From NCBI GenBank assembly GCA_009840945.1, contig VXMU01000091.1, positions 1 to 57,474 on the forward strand: a DNA stretch of 57,474 nucleotides, written 5' to 3'. The notes below the pieces were generated by a model, which was not told the origin of the DNA, did not search any database, and saw only the letters and a list, made by a program, of their open reading frames with translations. Positions 10,400-19,897 of the stretch are shown here, one piece after another (the first letter of the stretch is position 1; each line of letters starts with the position of its first letter). A program made the translations under genes and the position numbers. The DNA comes from Chloroflexota bacterium. Lineage in GTDB: Bacteria > Chloroflexota > Dehalococcoidia > UBA2979.

Positions 10400-11383
10400 C
10401 TAGCTCCCGAGGTCGCTGATCAGGCGGTCGAGGATCCAGCGTTCCTCGCCCGGCGACAGATCGACGTCGACCTCCACGGTCTTGCGCTCGGCCTCGAGCC
10501 ACTCGGTGAACCGGGCGGCTCCCAGCGACTCGCGCTGCCCCTCATCGATCGCGCGCGCATCGTCACGCTCGCGTACCAGGTACACATCGTAAAACGGCCC
10601 GTCGCGAACGATCGCGCTCACCGCGTCCCGCGGCAGCTCGGCGACGGCCGCGCGCGCCTCGGGCGAGAGCGCGGCGAGGGGGTACCAGCCGATGTCGCCG
10701 CCCGCGCCGCTGCTCGCCACGTCCGAGCTGCGCTCGTCGGCGAGCTCGGCGAAGTCGGCGCCGCCGGTCACCTGCTCCCGGATCTCCGCCGCCGCCGCCT
10801 CGTCGGCCAGGCGGATGCGGGAGAGTAACACCTGCGCCGTCACCTCGCCGTACTCGTCGACGAACGTATCGCGCAACCGCCCGACGAGGATGTTGGCCGT
10901 CACGATCGCCTCGACCTCGGTGCGCGAGAGCCGCGAGTCCGTCAGCAGCTCCGCGAGCGCGTCGATGAACTCGCCCTCCGTCGCCTCGGGCTCCAGCGCG
11001 AGCCGCTCGAAGAGCGTCGCGCGCACATCGTCGTCCGACACGTCGCCGACGACGGCGGGCGCCCGTGCGAGTACGACCTCGGTGTCCTCGATGAGCTCGA
11101 GCGTCTCGCTCACCGCGACGTCGAAGCCGGAGAGGCCCTCGTCGCCGTGGCGCATCTCGTAGAGCGCGCGTCGGGCGACGGCAGAGGCGTCGTAGTCGGC
11201 GTCGCCGACGCTCAGGATGTGCGCGCGCGGTGGCAGGTACTGCGTGAAGTAGAGCCCGACGAGTACAACGAGGACGGCGACGGCGAGGACGCCGACCACG
11301 CCGTAGATGACGAGCCGTTCCCTGCGCCGGTCGCGCTCCTCGCGTGCACGGCGCGACTCGCCCGGGGGTCGGTAGGTTGCCAC
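10400..11383 (-). CDS. Membrane-anchored parvulin-type peptidyl-prolyl isomerase (SurA/PrsA-like)
   Basis: N-terminal TM segment VIYGVVGVLAVAVLVVLVGLYFT; SGAGGDIGWYPLAALSPEARAAVAELPRDAVS typical of PPIC domains. Confidence 0.8.
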   Translation of the reverse strand: MATYRPPGESRRAREERDRRRERLVIYGVVGVLAVAVLVVLVGLYFTQYLPPRAHILSVGDADYDASAVARRALYEMRHGDEGLSGFDVAVSETLELIEDTEVVLARAPAVVGDVSDDDVRATLFERLALEPEATEGEFIDALAELLTDSRLSRTEVEAIVTANILVGRLRDTFVDEYGEVTAQVLLSRIRLADEAAAAEIREQVTGGADFAELADERSSDVASSGAGGDIGWYPLAALSPEARAAVAELPRDAVSAIVRDGPFYDVYLVRERDDARAIDEGQRESLGAARFTEWLEAERKTVEVDVDLSPGEERWILDRLISDLGS

Positions 11384-11443
11384 GCCCCGCTGCTCCCCGG
11401 CCGAATGCCGCTGTGTACGACGCTTGCGAGGCGGGCGGAGCCG

Positions 11444-11857
11444 TTAGCGGCGCGAGGGCCGGCCGGCGGGCACGCCGGAGACGCGCACGTGCTCGGCCGT
11501 GTACGGCAGCAGCCCCATGTGGCGGGCGCGCTTCACCGCCTGCGCCAGCAGCCGCTGGCACTTGGCCGTGCAGCCGACGCGGCGGCGTCCCTCGATCTTG
11601 CCGCGGTCGTTCAGGTAACGGCGCAGCAGGCCCACGTCCTTGTAGTCGATCACACGCGTGCCGGGCGGGCAGAAGTCACAGGGCCGACGCCGACCGCCCC
11701 CACCACCGGGGCGCCGGCCACCGCCGCGGCGGTCACCGCGGTCACCGCGATCACCACGGTCGCCGCGCGGCGGGCGGTCGCCGCGGTCGAAGGAGCGCGC
11801 CGCACCCTCGTCACGGGGCGCGGCGGCGGTGGGTTCCGGCGTCGGTTCGTTCGTCAC
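11444..11857 (-). CDS. rpsR: 30S ribosomal protein S18 with RGD-repeat N-terminal extension
   Basis: [62 protein letters not shown]-terminus [19 protein letters not shown]. Confidence 0.93.
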   Translation of the reverse strand: MTNEPTPEPTAAAPRDEGAARSFDRGDRPPRGDRGDRGDRGDRRGGGRRPGGGGGRRRPCDFCPPGTRVIDYKDVGLLRRYLNDRGKIEGRRRVGCTAKCQRLLAQAVKRARHMGLLPYTAEHVRVSGVPAGRPSRR

Positions 11858-11904
11858 AGAGTCCTCCCCGTACGCCGGTCCCCGCCGGCGGCCTCGTGTT
11901 CAGC

Positions 11905-12324
11905 TTAGAACGGCAGGTCGTCGGGTTCGAGGTCGCCCTCGGCGTCCGCGCCCACGGCCATGGCCGGCGCGCCCTCGCGCCCGAACGGCGCGGCGTCGCG
12001 CTGGCCGCCGAGGAACTTGACCTCCTCGGCGATGACTTCGGTGGTGTAGCGGGTGACGCCGTCCTGGCCTTCCCAGGAGCGGGTGCGGAGGCGGCCCTCG
12101 ACGTACACCTGGCGTCCCTTCGAGAGGTACTGGCTGCAGATCTCCGCGAGCCGGTTCCACGTCACCACCCGGAACCACTCGGTCTCGTCGCGTGCCTCGC
12201 CGTCGCGCGTGGTGTAGCGGCGGTTCGAGGCGACGCGGAACTCGGTCACGGCGCTGCCGTTGGCCGTGTAGCGCATCTCCGGGTCCGCACCCAGGTTCCC
12301 GATGATCATCACTTTGTTCAGCAT
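11905..12324 (-). CDS. ssb: Single-stranded DNA-binding protein
   Basis: [38 protein letters not shown]-terminus [12 protein letters not shown] at 12324. Confidence 0.96.
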   Translation of the reverse strand: MLNKVMIIGNLGADPEMRYTANGSAVTEFRVASNRRYTTRDGEARDETEWFRVVTWNRLAEICSQYLSKGRQVYVEGRLRTRSWEGQDGVTRYTTEVIAEEVKFLGGQRDAAPFGREGAPAMAVGADAEGDLEPDDLPF

Positions 12325-12409
12325 GGCGCACTTCCCCCATCGTGCGGTGGGGAGTTTGCAATCTGCGCGTACTGTAACGCGCTCGCGCGCGCCGTGCGCA
12401 ACCGGCGGA

Positions 12410-13006
12410 TCACTCGGTGCCGGCGACGGCAGCCGGTGGCGCCTCGGCGGGCTCTTCGGCCTCGGCCGGGGTTGCCTCCGCGGCAGGCGTCTCCGCAGCG
12501 GGCGCCGCGTCCCCAGACTCGGGGGCAGGCGTTTCCGCGGCGGGCGCCTCGGCGGTTTCGGCCGACGTTTCCGCGGCGGGAGCGTCGCCTTCCGCGGCCG
12601 GCTCGCCCTCGGCAGCCTCGTCGGCCGCAGGCTCCGACGGCGGCCGGTCGCCGAACGAGGGGCGACCACCGGCGGGGCGGCGCATGTCGACCTCCTGCTC
12701 CGGTGGACCCTCGTAGCCGGGGATCACGCCGGTGATGAGCAGGTGGCGCAGGATGTCTTCGTTGATGTTGAGGGCGCGCTCGAGTTCGGCGGTGCGCTCG
12801 CCCGGCATGTTGAGGTAGGTGAGGACGTAGGTGCCCTCGAAGTGGTGGCGGATGGGGTAGGCGAGGCGACGCCGGCCCCAGTTGTCGACCATCGAGACGG
12901 AGCCGCCGCCGTCCACGATCAGCGCGCCGACCCGCTCGACCATGGCGTCCACGTCCTCGGCCGACAGACGGGGGCTGATCACGTACAGCAGTTCGTACTC
13001 GTTCAA
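12410..13006 (-). CDS. rpsF: 30S ribosomal protein S6 with long Ala/Pro/Glu C-terminal tail (TTG start)
   Basis: [26 protein letters not shown]...[28 protein letters not shown] at 13006 with upstream GAAGGAG; tail rich in PAAET-like units. Confidence 0.93.
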   Translation of the reverse strand: MNEYELLYVISPRLSAEDVDAMVERVGALIVDGGGSVSMVDNWGRRRLAYPIRHHFEGTYVLTYLNMPGERTAELERALNINEDILRHLLITGVIPGYEGPPEQEVDMRRPAGGRPSFGDRPPSEPAADEAAEGEPAAEGDAPAAETSAETAEAPAAETPAPESGDAAPAAETPAAEATPAEAEEPAEAPPAAVAGTE

Positions 13007-13159
13007 GCGTCTCCTTCGCCGGGCCGTCCAGCCCACGGGCTCGCAGCCCAACCCACCTCGGTCACGTGCGCGAGGATCGCAGCCGCCGAAGCAACGGGCC
13101 GCCGGCTCGGCGGCGACCGTACCCACACCGATGATGGGCGCACCCCACGCGCGCAGGCA

Positions 13160-13187
13160 AGTATAAGTCGCCCCGATCGACGGGCAA
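13160..13187 (-). promoter_or_regulatory. Predicted promoter for rpsF-ssb-rpsR
   Basis: Minus strand TTGCCC (13182-13187), 16-nt spacer, TATACT (13160-13165). Confidence 0.5.
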
Positions 13188-13199
13188 CCCTCGCGCGCG

Positions 13200-13571
13200 C
13201 TACGCCGCAGGCTCGATGGCTACGCGCCCGCCCGGCTCCACATCGACGCACAGGCTGTGTCCAGCGAGGAGCGCCATACCCACCATCGGCGCGGCGTCGG
13301 ATACATAGGCAAGCACGCGCCTGGGGCGCCCGTCCCAGTGCACCGTCACCACATAGATCTCCAGGGAGGCCTCACTGCCGTCGGCCAGTTGCACCCGATT
13401 GAAGCCAGCAAAATCGAGGTCCAATTCTGTGACGACCCGCGCAGGCAAGGTGATGAACCGGTCGAACCCGGTGTCCACCACCGCTTCGACTTCCGCGACG
13501 CGACCCGATGGGCCACGGAGCGGAAGCCCGACCACCGCCTGCAGGGCGGCATTCACAGCGCCTTGGATCAT
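13200..13571 (-). CDS. Clan AA (retropepsin-like) aspartic protease-like protein
   Basis: EVEAVVDTGFDRFITLPARVVTELDL...VQLADGSEASLEIYVVTVHWDG...PMVGMALLAGHSLCVDVEPGG; VDTG motif with a hydrophobic distal strand. Confidence 0.75.
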   Translation of the reverse strand: MIQGAVNAALQAVVGLPLRGPSGRVAEVEAVVDTGFDRFITLPARVVTELDLDFAGFNRVQLADGSEASLEIYVVTVHWDGRPRRVLAYVSDAAPMVGMALLAGHSLCVDVEPGGRVAIEPAA

Positions 13572-13840
13572 CTGCTTCGCTGGGGCGTGCCGCCCCCGAG
13601 GCTGGCAACCACGCGGTAGCCGACCCTCAGCAGCCAGACATCGATCGCATCCGGCTGTTGGGAGCGCAGACGGTCGACGGCGGACAAATCGCTCTCACCC
13701 ATCGCCCAGTCCCCACTCGCCACATCGATGGCAACGAAGGCTCCGTCGTGGACATCTTCCACGAGCGAACGGATGTCGCGTTCGTAGATCTCGTCGCCGA
13801 GTCGGGCCGTTTCCTCGGCGGACCGCCGCGTGGTCGTCAT
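13568..13840 (-). CDS. Small partner protein of the aspartic protease-like gene (antitoxin-like size and position)
   Basis: MTTTRRSAEETARLGDEIYERDIRSLVEDVHDGAFVAIDVASGDWAMGESDLSAVDRLRSQQPDAIDVWLLRVGYRVVASLGG; ATGA overlap with the protease-like ORF. Confidence 0.75.
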   Translation of the reverse strand: MTTTRRSAEETARLGDEIYERDIRSLVEDVHDGAFVAIDVASGDWAMGESDLSAVDRLRSQQPDAIDVWLLRVGYRVVASLGGGTPQRSR

Positions 13841-13869
13841 AGGCTTCTCCGGCTCCGCTCGGTGCACAC

Positions 13870-15138
13870 CTACGCCGGCGGCACCCCCGGCGCCGGGAAC
13901 GCGTCGCACAGCTCCAGTACCTCGGCGCGAGCCCCGGCGGCGACGTCGTCGTCCTCGGGGGCGTCGAGGACGCGCGCGATCAGCTCGCCGACGCGGCGGA
14001 GCTCGGCCGACTCGAGGCCGCGCGAGGTCAGCGCGGGCGTACCGATGCGGATGCCCGAGGCGGTGGCGGGCGGCAGCTCGTCGTACGGGATCGCGTTCTT
14101 GTTCACGACGATGCCCGCGCGGGCCAGCGCGTCTTCCGCGCTCTGGCCGGTCAGGCCCTTCGTCGTCACGTCGACGAGCAGGAGGTGGTTGTCCGTGCCG
14201 CCACTGACGACCCGCAGCCCGGAGTCCACGAGCGTCTCGCCGAGTATCCGTGCGTTCTCGACCGTCTGCTGCGAGTAGGCCCGGAACGCGTCGGTGGACG
14301 CCTCGGCGAGCGCGACCGCCTTGCCGGCCACGACGTGCATGAGCGGGCCGCCCTGCGCGACGGGGAACACGCCGCGGTCCACCTGGCGGGCGTAGTCGGC
14401 GTCGCACAGCACCAGGCCGCCGCGCGGGCCGCGCAGCGTCTTGTGCGTCGAGCTGGTGATGAGTTGGGCGTGGCCGACCGGCGTCGGGTGGACGCCCGCG
14501 GCGACGAGCCCGGCGATGTGCGCCATGTCGGCCATCAGCATCGCGCCGATGCCGTCGGCGATCTCACGCGCGCGCTCGAAGTCGATGAGGCGCGGATACG
14601 CGGTTGCGCCGGTGACGATGAGCCGGGGGCGGTGCTCCTCGGCGAGTCTCGCCATCTCCTCGTAGTCGATGGTCTCGCTCTCGCGGTCGACGCCGTAGGA
14701 GACGAACTCGAAGAGGCGACCGCTGAAGTTGACGTGGCTGCCGTGGGTGAGGTGGCCGCCCTGGTCGAGGCGCATACCCATGACGGTGTCGCCGGGCTTG
14801 AGCACGGCGAAGTAGACGGCCATGTTCGCCTGCGCGCCGGAGTGCGGCTGCACGTTGGCGTGGTCGGCGCCGAACAGGGTCTGCGCACGCTCGATCGCGA
14901 GCGTCTCGACCTCGTCGACAAAGTCACAGCCGCCGTAGTAACGACGGCCGGGGAGCCCTTCGGCGTACTTGTTGGTGAGCACGCTGCCGACGGCTTCGAT
15001 CACCGCGGAGGACGTAAAGTTCTCCGAGGCGATCATCTCCAGCGTCGTACGCTGTCGATCTTCCTCGCGCGCGATCGACGCGGCTACCGCCGGGTCGACG
15101 TCGGCGAGCGCCGCGCCCAAGTCCGCCACCATGCTCAT
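13870..15138 (-). CDS. glyA: Serine hydroxymethyltransferase
   Basis: [61 protein letters not shown]. Confidence 0.97.
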   Translation of the reverse strand: MSMVADLGAALADVDPAVAASIAREEDRQRTTLEMIASENFTSSAVIEAVGSVLTNKYAEGLPGRRYYGGCDFVDEVETLAIERAQTLFGADHANVQPHSGAQANMAVYFAVLKPGDTVMGMRLDQGGHLTHGSHVNFSGRLFEFVSYGVDRESETIDYEEMARLAEEHRPRLIVTGATAYPRLIDFERAREIADGIGAMLMADMAHIAGLVAAGVHPTPVGHAQLITSSTHKTLRGPRGGLVLCDADYARQVDRGVFPVAQGGPLMHVVAGKAVALAEASTDAFRAYSQQTVENARILGETLVDSGLRVVSGGTDNHLLLVDVTTKGLTGQSAEDALARAGIVVNKNAIPYDELPPATASGIRIGTPALTSRGLESAELRRVGELIARVLDAPEDDDVAAGARAEVLELCDAFPAPGVPPA

Positions 15139-15244
15139 GTCTGCCCCTCGCACCACCCTGCGCGTCTCCTGCTTCCACCCTAGCACGCGGGCGCTCTGTA
15201 TCCGTCAGCCTCGCGAGGCGTCCCGGGCGCCGTCAGCGGCGCCG

Positions 15245-16204
15245 TCAGACCACGACCGGCGGCTGCACTTCCTCGACGCGCACGCGCGTCTCCAGGCGGT
15301 GGGTGTCGGCCGCCGTGCACAGCGCCGTGCCGGGCGTCAGGCAGACGGCCGCGCCCGCGGCCGTCGCGGTCACCAGCGCCTCGGACCAGGGGTGGTGGCG
15401 CACCAGCGAGAACAGCAGGCCGGCCAGAAAGGCGTCGCCCGCGCCGACGGCCGAGTTGACCTCCACGGACGGCGCGGGCACCCGGAAGTCGCCCTCGGCG
15501 GTGGAGGCGACACACCCTTCGCTCCCGCGCGTGATAACCACGTGCTCGACGCCCCACGACCGCAGCATGCGCGCGGCGTCGAGGGCAGAGTCAGGGCCCT
15601 CGATGGTGCTGCCGAGCAGCCTCCCGGCCTCGTGGGCGTTGAGCTTGAGCAGGTTCGGGGCGGCTCCGGCCGCGAGCACCTGCGCGACGATCTGGCCGTC
15701 GGCGTCCAGCGCCGTCTTCGCGCGCCGGTCGGAGGCGATCCCGAGCAGGTCGACGTAGAGGCCGGCGTCGGTGCCGGGCGGAATGGAGCCGGCGAGCACC
15801 AGCCACGTCTCGATCCGCGGGCGCAGCCTGCGGGCGATGCTGGAGCGCAGCTGTGTGATCGCGTGCTCGGTCACCTTCGGCCCCGCCGCGGCGAGCACGG
15901 TGTGCACGTGGCTGGTGCGGTCGAGGATCGTGATGTTGGTGCGGGTCTCGCCGGGCACGAACATGAACTCGCAGCCGATGCCCGCGTCGAGCAGGGAGTC
16001 TTCGATCATCCGTCCCATGTCGCCGGGCGCGAAGCCGCACGCGAGAGGCTCGTAGCCGAGTTCCTTGAGTACGCGGGCGACGTTGATGCCCTTGCCGCCC
16101 ACGTCCCAGCGGTTCGAGGCGACACGGTTGGTGTCACCCTCGACGAGTGCGTCGATTTCGATGGTCTGGTCAATCGCGGGGTTGAGCGTGACGGTGACGA
16201 TCAC
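15245..16204 (-). CDS. PfkB-family hexose kinase (1-phosphofructokinase / tagatose-6-P kinase type)
   Basis: MIVTVTLNPAIDQTIEIDALVEGDTNRVASNRWDVGGKGINVARVLKELGYEPLACGF; VNSAVGAGDAFLAGLLF. Confidence 0.92.
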   Translation of the reverse strand: MIVTVTLNPAIDQTIEIDALVEGDTNRVASNRWDVGGKGINVARVLKELGYEPLACGFAPGDMGRMIEDSLLDAGIGCEFMFVPGETRTNITILDRTSHVHTVLAAAGPKVTEHAITQLRSSIARRLRPRIETWLVLAGSIPPGTDAGLYVDLLGIASDRRAKTALDADGQIVAQVLAAGAAPNLLKLNAHEAGRLLGSTIEGPDSALDAARMLRSWGVEHVVITRGSEGCVASTAEGDFRVPAPSVEVNSAVGAGDAFLAGLLFSLVRHHPWSEALVTATAAGAAVCLTPGTALCTAADTHRLETRVRVEEVQPPVVV

Positions 16205-16278
16205 AGGAGCCTCCCGCCGGTGCCCCGTTCAACCGATTCTAGGTCCACGCGGCGCGCGCTTACCAGCCCTCACGCCTG

Positions 16279-17010
16279 CTAGTCCTCGCGCGCGATCGCC
16301 AGCGCGTAGACGCGGTCGGCGCCCGCATCGAGGAGCGCCCGCGCCGCCGCGCCGAGCGTCGCGCCCGTCGTGGCCACGTCGTCGACGAGCAGGACGGACG
16401 GCGGCGGAGCCGCGCGGACCTCGAACGCGCCGGCCATGTTGCGGCGGCGACGGTCCATGCCCAGAGCCGTCTGCGCGCCGGTCGCGCGGACCCGGCGCAG
16501 CAGTCCGTCGGTGAGCGGTACGCCAAGCTCGTCCGCCACCGTCGCGGCCAGCAGCCGCGCCTGGTCGAAGCCCCGCCTGCGGCGTCGTGCGCCGTGGAGC
16601 GGGACCGGCGTCACCGCGTCGACGGACCACCACCCCGGCACGACACGCGCTGAGGCGCGGCCGAGCGGGTCGAGGAGCGCGCTGACGCCGCGGAACTTCG
16701 CCTCGATCACGGCGCGCCGGGCGGCGCCGACGAAGCGGTAAGGCGTGCGCAGGCCCTCGAACGGCGGTGGGGCGGCCGCGCAGCGCGAGCACGCCCCGTC
16801 GCGTCGCCGCGCCTCGCGCGCCGAGCCGGCGGTGGGCAGCCAGCAACGCGGGCAGCGCGGCGGGTCGGCGTGGGGGAGCGCGTCGAGGCACGCATCGTGC
16901 AGGGCCGCGCCGTACCTGCCGCAGACGATGCAGCGCTGCGGCAGCAGCGCGTCGCCGAACCCCTGCCGGAGCACCGGGGCGAGCGTGCGCGCGGCGGTCC
17001 GCCACGTCAT
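16279..17010 (-). CDS. ComF-family phosphoribosyltransferase
   Basis: CIVCGRYGAALHDACLDAL...CPRCWLP zinc-type cysteines; VLLVDDVATTGATLGAAARAL PRPP motif. Confidence 0.9.
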   Translation of the reverse strand: MTWRTAARTLAPVLRQGFGDALLPQRCIVCGRYGAALHDACLDALPHADPPRCPRCWLPTAGSAREARRRDGACSRCAAAPPPFEGLRTPYRFVGAARRAVIEAKFRGVSALLDPLGRASARVVPGWWSVDAVTPVPLHGARRRRRGFDQARLLAATVADELGVPLTDGLLRRVRATGAQTALGMDRRRRNMAGAFEVRAAPPPSVLLVDDVATTGATLGAAARALLDAGADRVYALAIARED

Positions 17011-17123
17011 CGTGTGCGCCCTCGCCCCGCGCCGGCCTGGCGCGGCCCGGACGGTGGTCGCGCGTATACTGGCGGGGACACGTCGGCCCGAGCGGGCGGC
17101 GGCGGAAGCGAGGAAGCAGCTTC

Positions 17124-17837
17124 GTGCAGGTACGGATCCGGCTCTTCGCGCAGCTCCGCGACCTCATGGGCGGCGACCTCGACGAGGACGTCGGCGGAGA
17201 CCGCATCACCATCGCCGAGCTGCATCGCCACCTCGAACGGACGCACCCCGCCCTCGAGCCCTACCTGCCGACGCTCGCCGTGGCCATCAACCAGGAGTAC
17301 TGCCTGGACGCCGCCGCCGAGATCGGCCCCGGCGACGAGGTCGCGCTGATCCAGCCCATCTCGGGCGGCGCCGATACCCCTCGCTACCTGGTCACCGCAG
17401 ACCCCCTCGACCGCGACGCATTGCGCGAGCTCGTCGCGACCGACGCGAGCGGCGCCGTCGTGCTCTTCGAGGGTGTGGTCCGCAACCACCACGAGGGCCG
17501 CGCGGTCGCGCGGCTCGAGTACGAGGCGTACGCGCCGATGGCCGAACGGCAGATGGCCGCCGTGGGCGACGAGGTGCTCGCCGAGTTCGCGGACCGCGAG
17601 GTGCACCAGGTCGCCGCCCATCACCGCATAGGGATGCTGGAGGTCGGCGATGTCTCGCTCCTCGTGGCGGTGTCCGCGGCGCACCGCGGCGACGCCTTCG
17701 AGGCCGCCCTGCGCGCCGTCGACCGCATCAAGGAGACGGTGCCGGTGTGGAAGCGCGAGCACGGCGTGGACGGCTCGATGTGGCAGGAGGGCGTGAGCCC
17801 CCGGCCCGCGGGAGCGGAGCACCTCGCCGGGGCGTAA
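17124..17837 (+). CDS. MoaD-MoaE fusion (molybdopterin synthase, MoaX-like)
   Basis: MoaD part VQVRIRLFAQLRDLMGGD...EVALIQPISGG followed directly by MoaE part GAVVLFEGVVRNHHEGRAVARLEYEAYAPMAERQM...HRIGMLEVGDVSLLVAVSAAHRGDAFEAALRAVDRIKETVPVWKRE. Confidence 0.92.
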   Translation: MQVRIRLFAQLRDLMGGDLDEDVGGDRITIAELHRHLERTHPALEPYLPTLAVAINQEYCLDAAAEIGPGDEVALIQPISGGADTPRYLVTADPLDRDALRELVATDASGAVVLFEGVVRNHHEGRAVARLEYEAYAPMAERQMAAVGDEVLAEFADREVHQVAAHHRIGMLEVGDVSLLVAVSAAHRGDAFEAALRAVDRIKETVPVWKREHGVDGSMWQEGVSPRPAGAEHLAGA

Positions 17838-17929
17838 CGCACTCGACTGCATCCGAGGCTACGAGCGTCGGATAAGCACGACTCAGATCCGGACGCCGAT
17901 AGCTGCGAGCGCAGCCACCACAACTGCGC

Positions 17930-18466
17930 CTATCCCATCTGGGCGAGGGCGACACCGACCGCCGCGAGGACGAGTCCAAAGCCAGTAGCCATGATCACGC
18001 CGAGCTTGATCACCAGTCTCGACTCAAGGCCGTCGACCTTCTGATCCAGGAGATCGAGTTTGTGATCCAACTGCTTGATCTCGCCGCTCAGCCGGTGGTC
18101 GAGCTCGTGAATCGCGGTCGTTAGCTTGTGGTCGACGCGACCGATCTCGGCTGTCAGCTTGTGGTCGACCCGCTCGATCTCGCCGGCTAGTTTGTGATCG
18201 ACCCGTTCGATCTCGCCCGTGAGCTTATGGTCGAGGCGCTCGATTTCACCGGTCAGCCTGTGGTCGAGTTGCCTGATCTCGCTCGTCAGCTTGTGGTCGA
18301 GCTGGGCAACCTTCAGCTCGATTTCGGCGACCGCTCGTTCGAGGTCGAGCTTCGTCGCTACGTCGTCGGCGCGCGCCGCCATCTGCGTCGCGAGCAGGTG
18401 CGACTGCTCTTCGGTGAAGCCTGCAGCCCGCAACTCCTGCGAGATGCTGATCGGGTCTAACGCCAT
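17930..18466 (-). CDS. Hendecad-repeat coiled-coil protein with C-terminal TM helix (DUF1640/CCDC90-like)
   Basis: Eight consecutive 11-aa units (LDHKLTGEIER) then VIKLGVIMATGFGLVLAAVGVALAQMG. Confidence 0.8.
   Translation of the reverse strand: MALDPISISQELRAAGFTEEQSHLLATQMAARADDVATKLDLERAVAEIELKVAQLDHKLTSEIRQLDHRLTGEIERLDHKLTGEIERVDHKLAGEIERVDHKLTAEIGRVDHKLTTAIHELDHRLSGEIKQLDHKLDLLDQKVDGLESRLVIKLGVIMATGFGLVLAAVGVALAQMG
18038..18301 (-). repeat. 8 x 33-bp coding tandem repeat
   Basis: Encodes LDHKLTSEIRQ/LDHRLTGEIER/LDHKLTGEIER/VDHKLAGEIER/VDHKLTAEIGR/VDHKLTTAIHE/LDHRLSGEIKQ/LDHKLDLLDQK. Confidence 0.9.
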
Positions 18467-18544
18467 CGCCACGAGTAAACCTCGCCGCCTTCCCGTGGGA
18501 GCGGGTGCGGCGAGCACGATAGCACACTCAGGCTATCACGTTAC

Positions 18545-19897
18545 TTATGACCCCATACGGTAGTCGGGCACGCGCAGCTCGTAGACCGTCGCGACCTGGA
18601 GGTCACCGAGCCGCGAGGCGATGCGCGGCTCCAGCTTCGTGAGTTCGAGGTCGCTCGTCACCACCGTGGGCCGGCGGCCGAGGTGGCGGTAGTTGAGCAG
18701 CTGGTACAGCTTCTCCTGCGCCCACCCGCTCGACTGGTGCGCGCCGAGGTCGTCGAGGATGAGCAGGTCCACGTCGCGGAGCCGTCGGAACAACGTGTCG
18801 AATCGCTCGCCCGAGTCCGGGTCGAACGTCGCCCGTAGCTCGTCGAGCAGGTCGGGCACGGTAGCGAAGGCGACGCGGTCGCCGGCCCCGACGCGGTGCG
18901 ACGCGACGGCAGCCGCGAGGTGCGTCTTGCCGGTCCCGTTCGCGCCGAGGAGCACCAGCCATCCCTCGGGCTCGTCCGCCCACTTGCGGGCGAGCCGGAA
19001 CGCGGACTCGAGGTTGCGCCGGTCCTCGCCGCGCAGCCCGTGGCCCGCCGGGCGGAAGGTCTCGAACGTGAACGCGTCGAGGCGCTCCTGCGTCATCCCC
19101 CCGACGGCGATGAACTGCTGCCTCGGAGGCTCCTCCAGCACGAACTGCTGCACGAGCGAGGGGTCGCCAAGCCGGGCGCCAAGGCGGCCCTCGATCTCCT
19201 CGGGCGACGTGACGGTCGTGAAGACCGTCGGAAGCGCGGCATGGAAGCGGTGCGAGACCACCTGCACGAACTTCTCGCGCGCCCACGCCGTCTCCGAGTA
19301 GCCGTCGAGGTCGTCGAGCACGAGCAACGGCGCGGCGCGCACCTGCTCGCTCAGCGCGTCGTAGGCGAGCTCGGCCTCGTCGTCGTAGGAGGCGCGCAGG
19401 CGGTCGAGCAGGTCGGCGACGGTGAAGAACAGCGCCGGGCTGCCGCGCTCGATGGCGCGGTTGACGATCGCTGCCGCGAGGTGGGTCTTCCCGCAACCGG
19501 GCACGCCGCCGAGCACGAGCCATCCTTCGGGGGCCTCGGCGAAGCGCCGTGCCGCCTCGACGGCCACCACGTAGCGCTCGCGGGCCCGCGCGTCGCTGGA
19601 GCGCCCGTGCGGGACCAGCGTCTCGAAGGTGAAGCGTTCGAGAGCGCCCAGGCGCGAGTAGCGGAGCAGGCGCGCGCGCCGCTCGGCGTCGTCCTCGGCG
19701 CGCGCGCAGGCGCACGGCACCGCCCGCCCGAAGTCGGGGTGGTCGATATCCGTGGTGACGCGCACGAAGCGCGCGCCGCCGCACTCGGCGCACACCGGCT
19801 CGCGCTCGGCGGCCGGCGTGCTAGCCGCGGCGGATGACGCGCTCGTACGGGCCGTGGTCGCGCGCTGCGCGTGCAGCAGCTCCCTGAGCGGACGCAT
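18545..19897 (-). CDS. DnaC/DnaI-like helicase loader with two tandem AAA+ domains
   Basis: Zn-type N-term CAECGG...CACA; AAA1 GGVPGCGKTHLA / LLVLDDLDG; AAA2 GANGTGKTHLA / LLILDDLGA / RIASRLGD; ATG at 19897. Confidence 0.88.
   Translation of the reverse strand: MRPLRELLHAQRATTARTSASSAAASTPAAEREPVCAECGGARFVRVTTDIDHPDFGRAVPCACARAEDDAERRARLLRYSRLGALERFTFETLVPHGRSSDARARERYVVAVEAARRFAEAPEGWLVLGGVPGCGKTHLAAAIVNRAIERGSPALFFTVADLLDRLRASYDDEAELAYDALSEQVRAAPLLVLDDLDGYSETAWAREKFVQVVSHRFHAALPTVFTTVTSPEEIEGRLGARLGDPSLVQQFVLEEPPRQQFIAVGGMTQERLDAFTFETFRPAGHGLRGEDRRNLESAFRLARKWADEPEGWLVLLGANGTGKTHLAAAVASHRVGAGDRVAFATVPDLLDELRATFDPDSGERFDTLFRRLRDVDLLILDDLGAHQSSGWAQEKLYQLLNYRHLGRRPTVVTSDLELTKLEPRIASRLGDLQVATVYELRVPDYRMGS

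Noticed and set aside
7088-10828. 1246-aa plus-strand ORF
   Set aside because: Antisense to hom, coiled-coil and thrC; Arg/Ala/His/Gly-rich composition typical of out-of-frame high-GC DNA; opposite strand carries recognised families.
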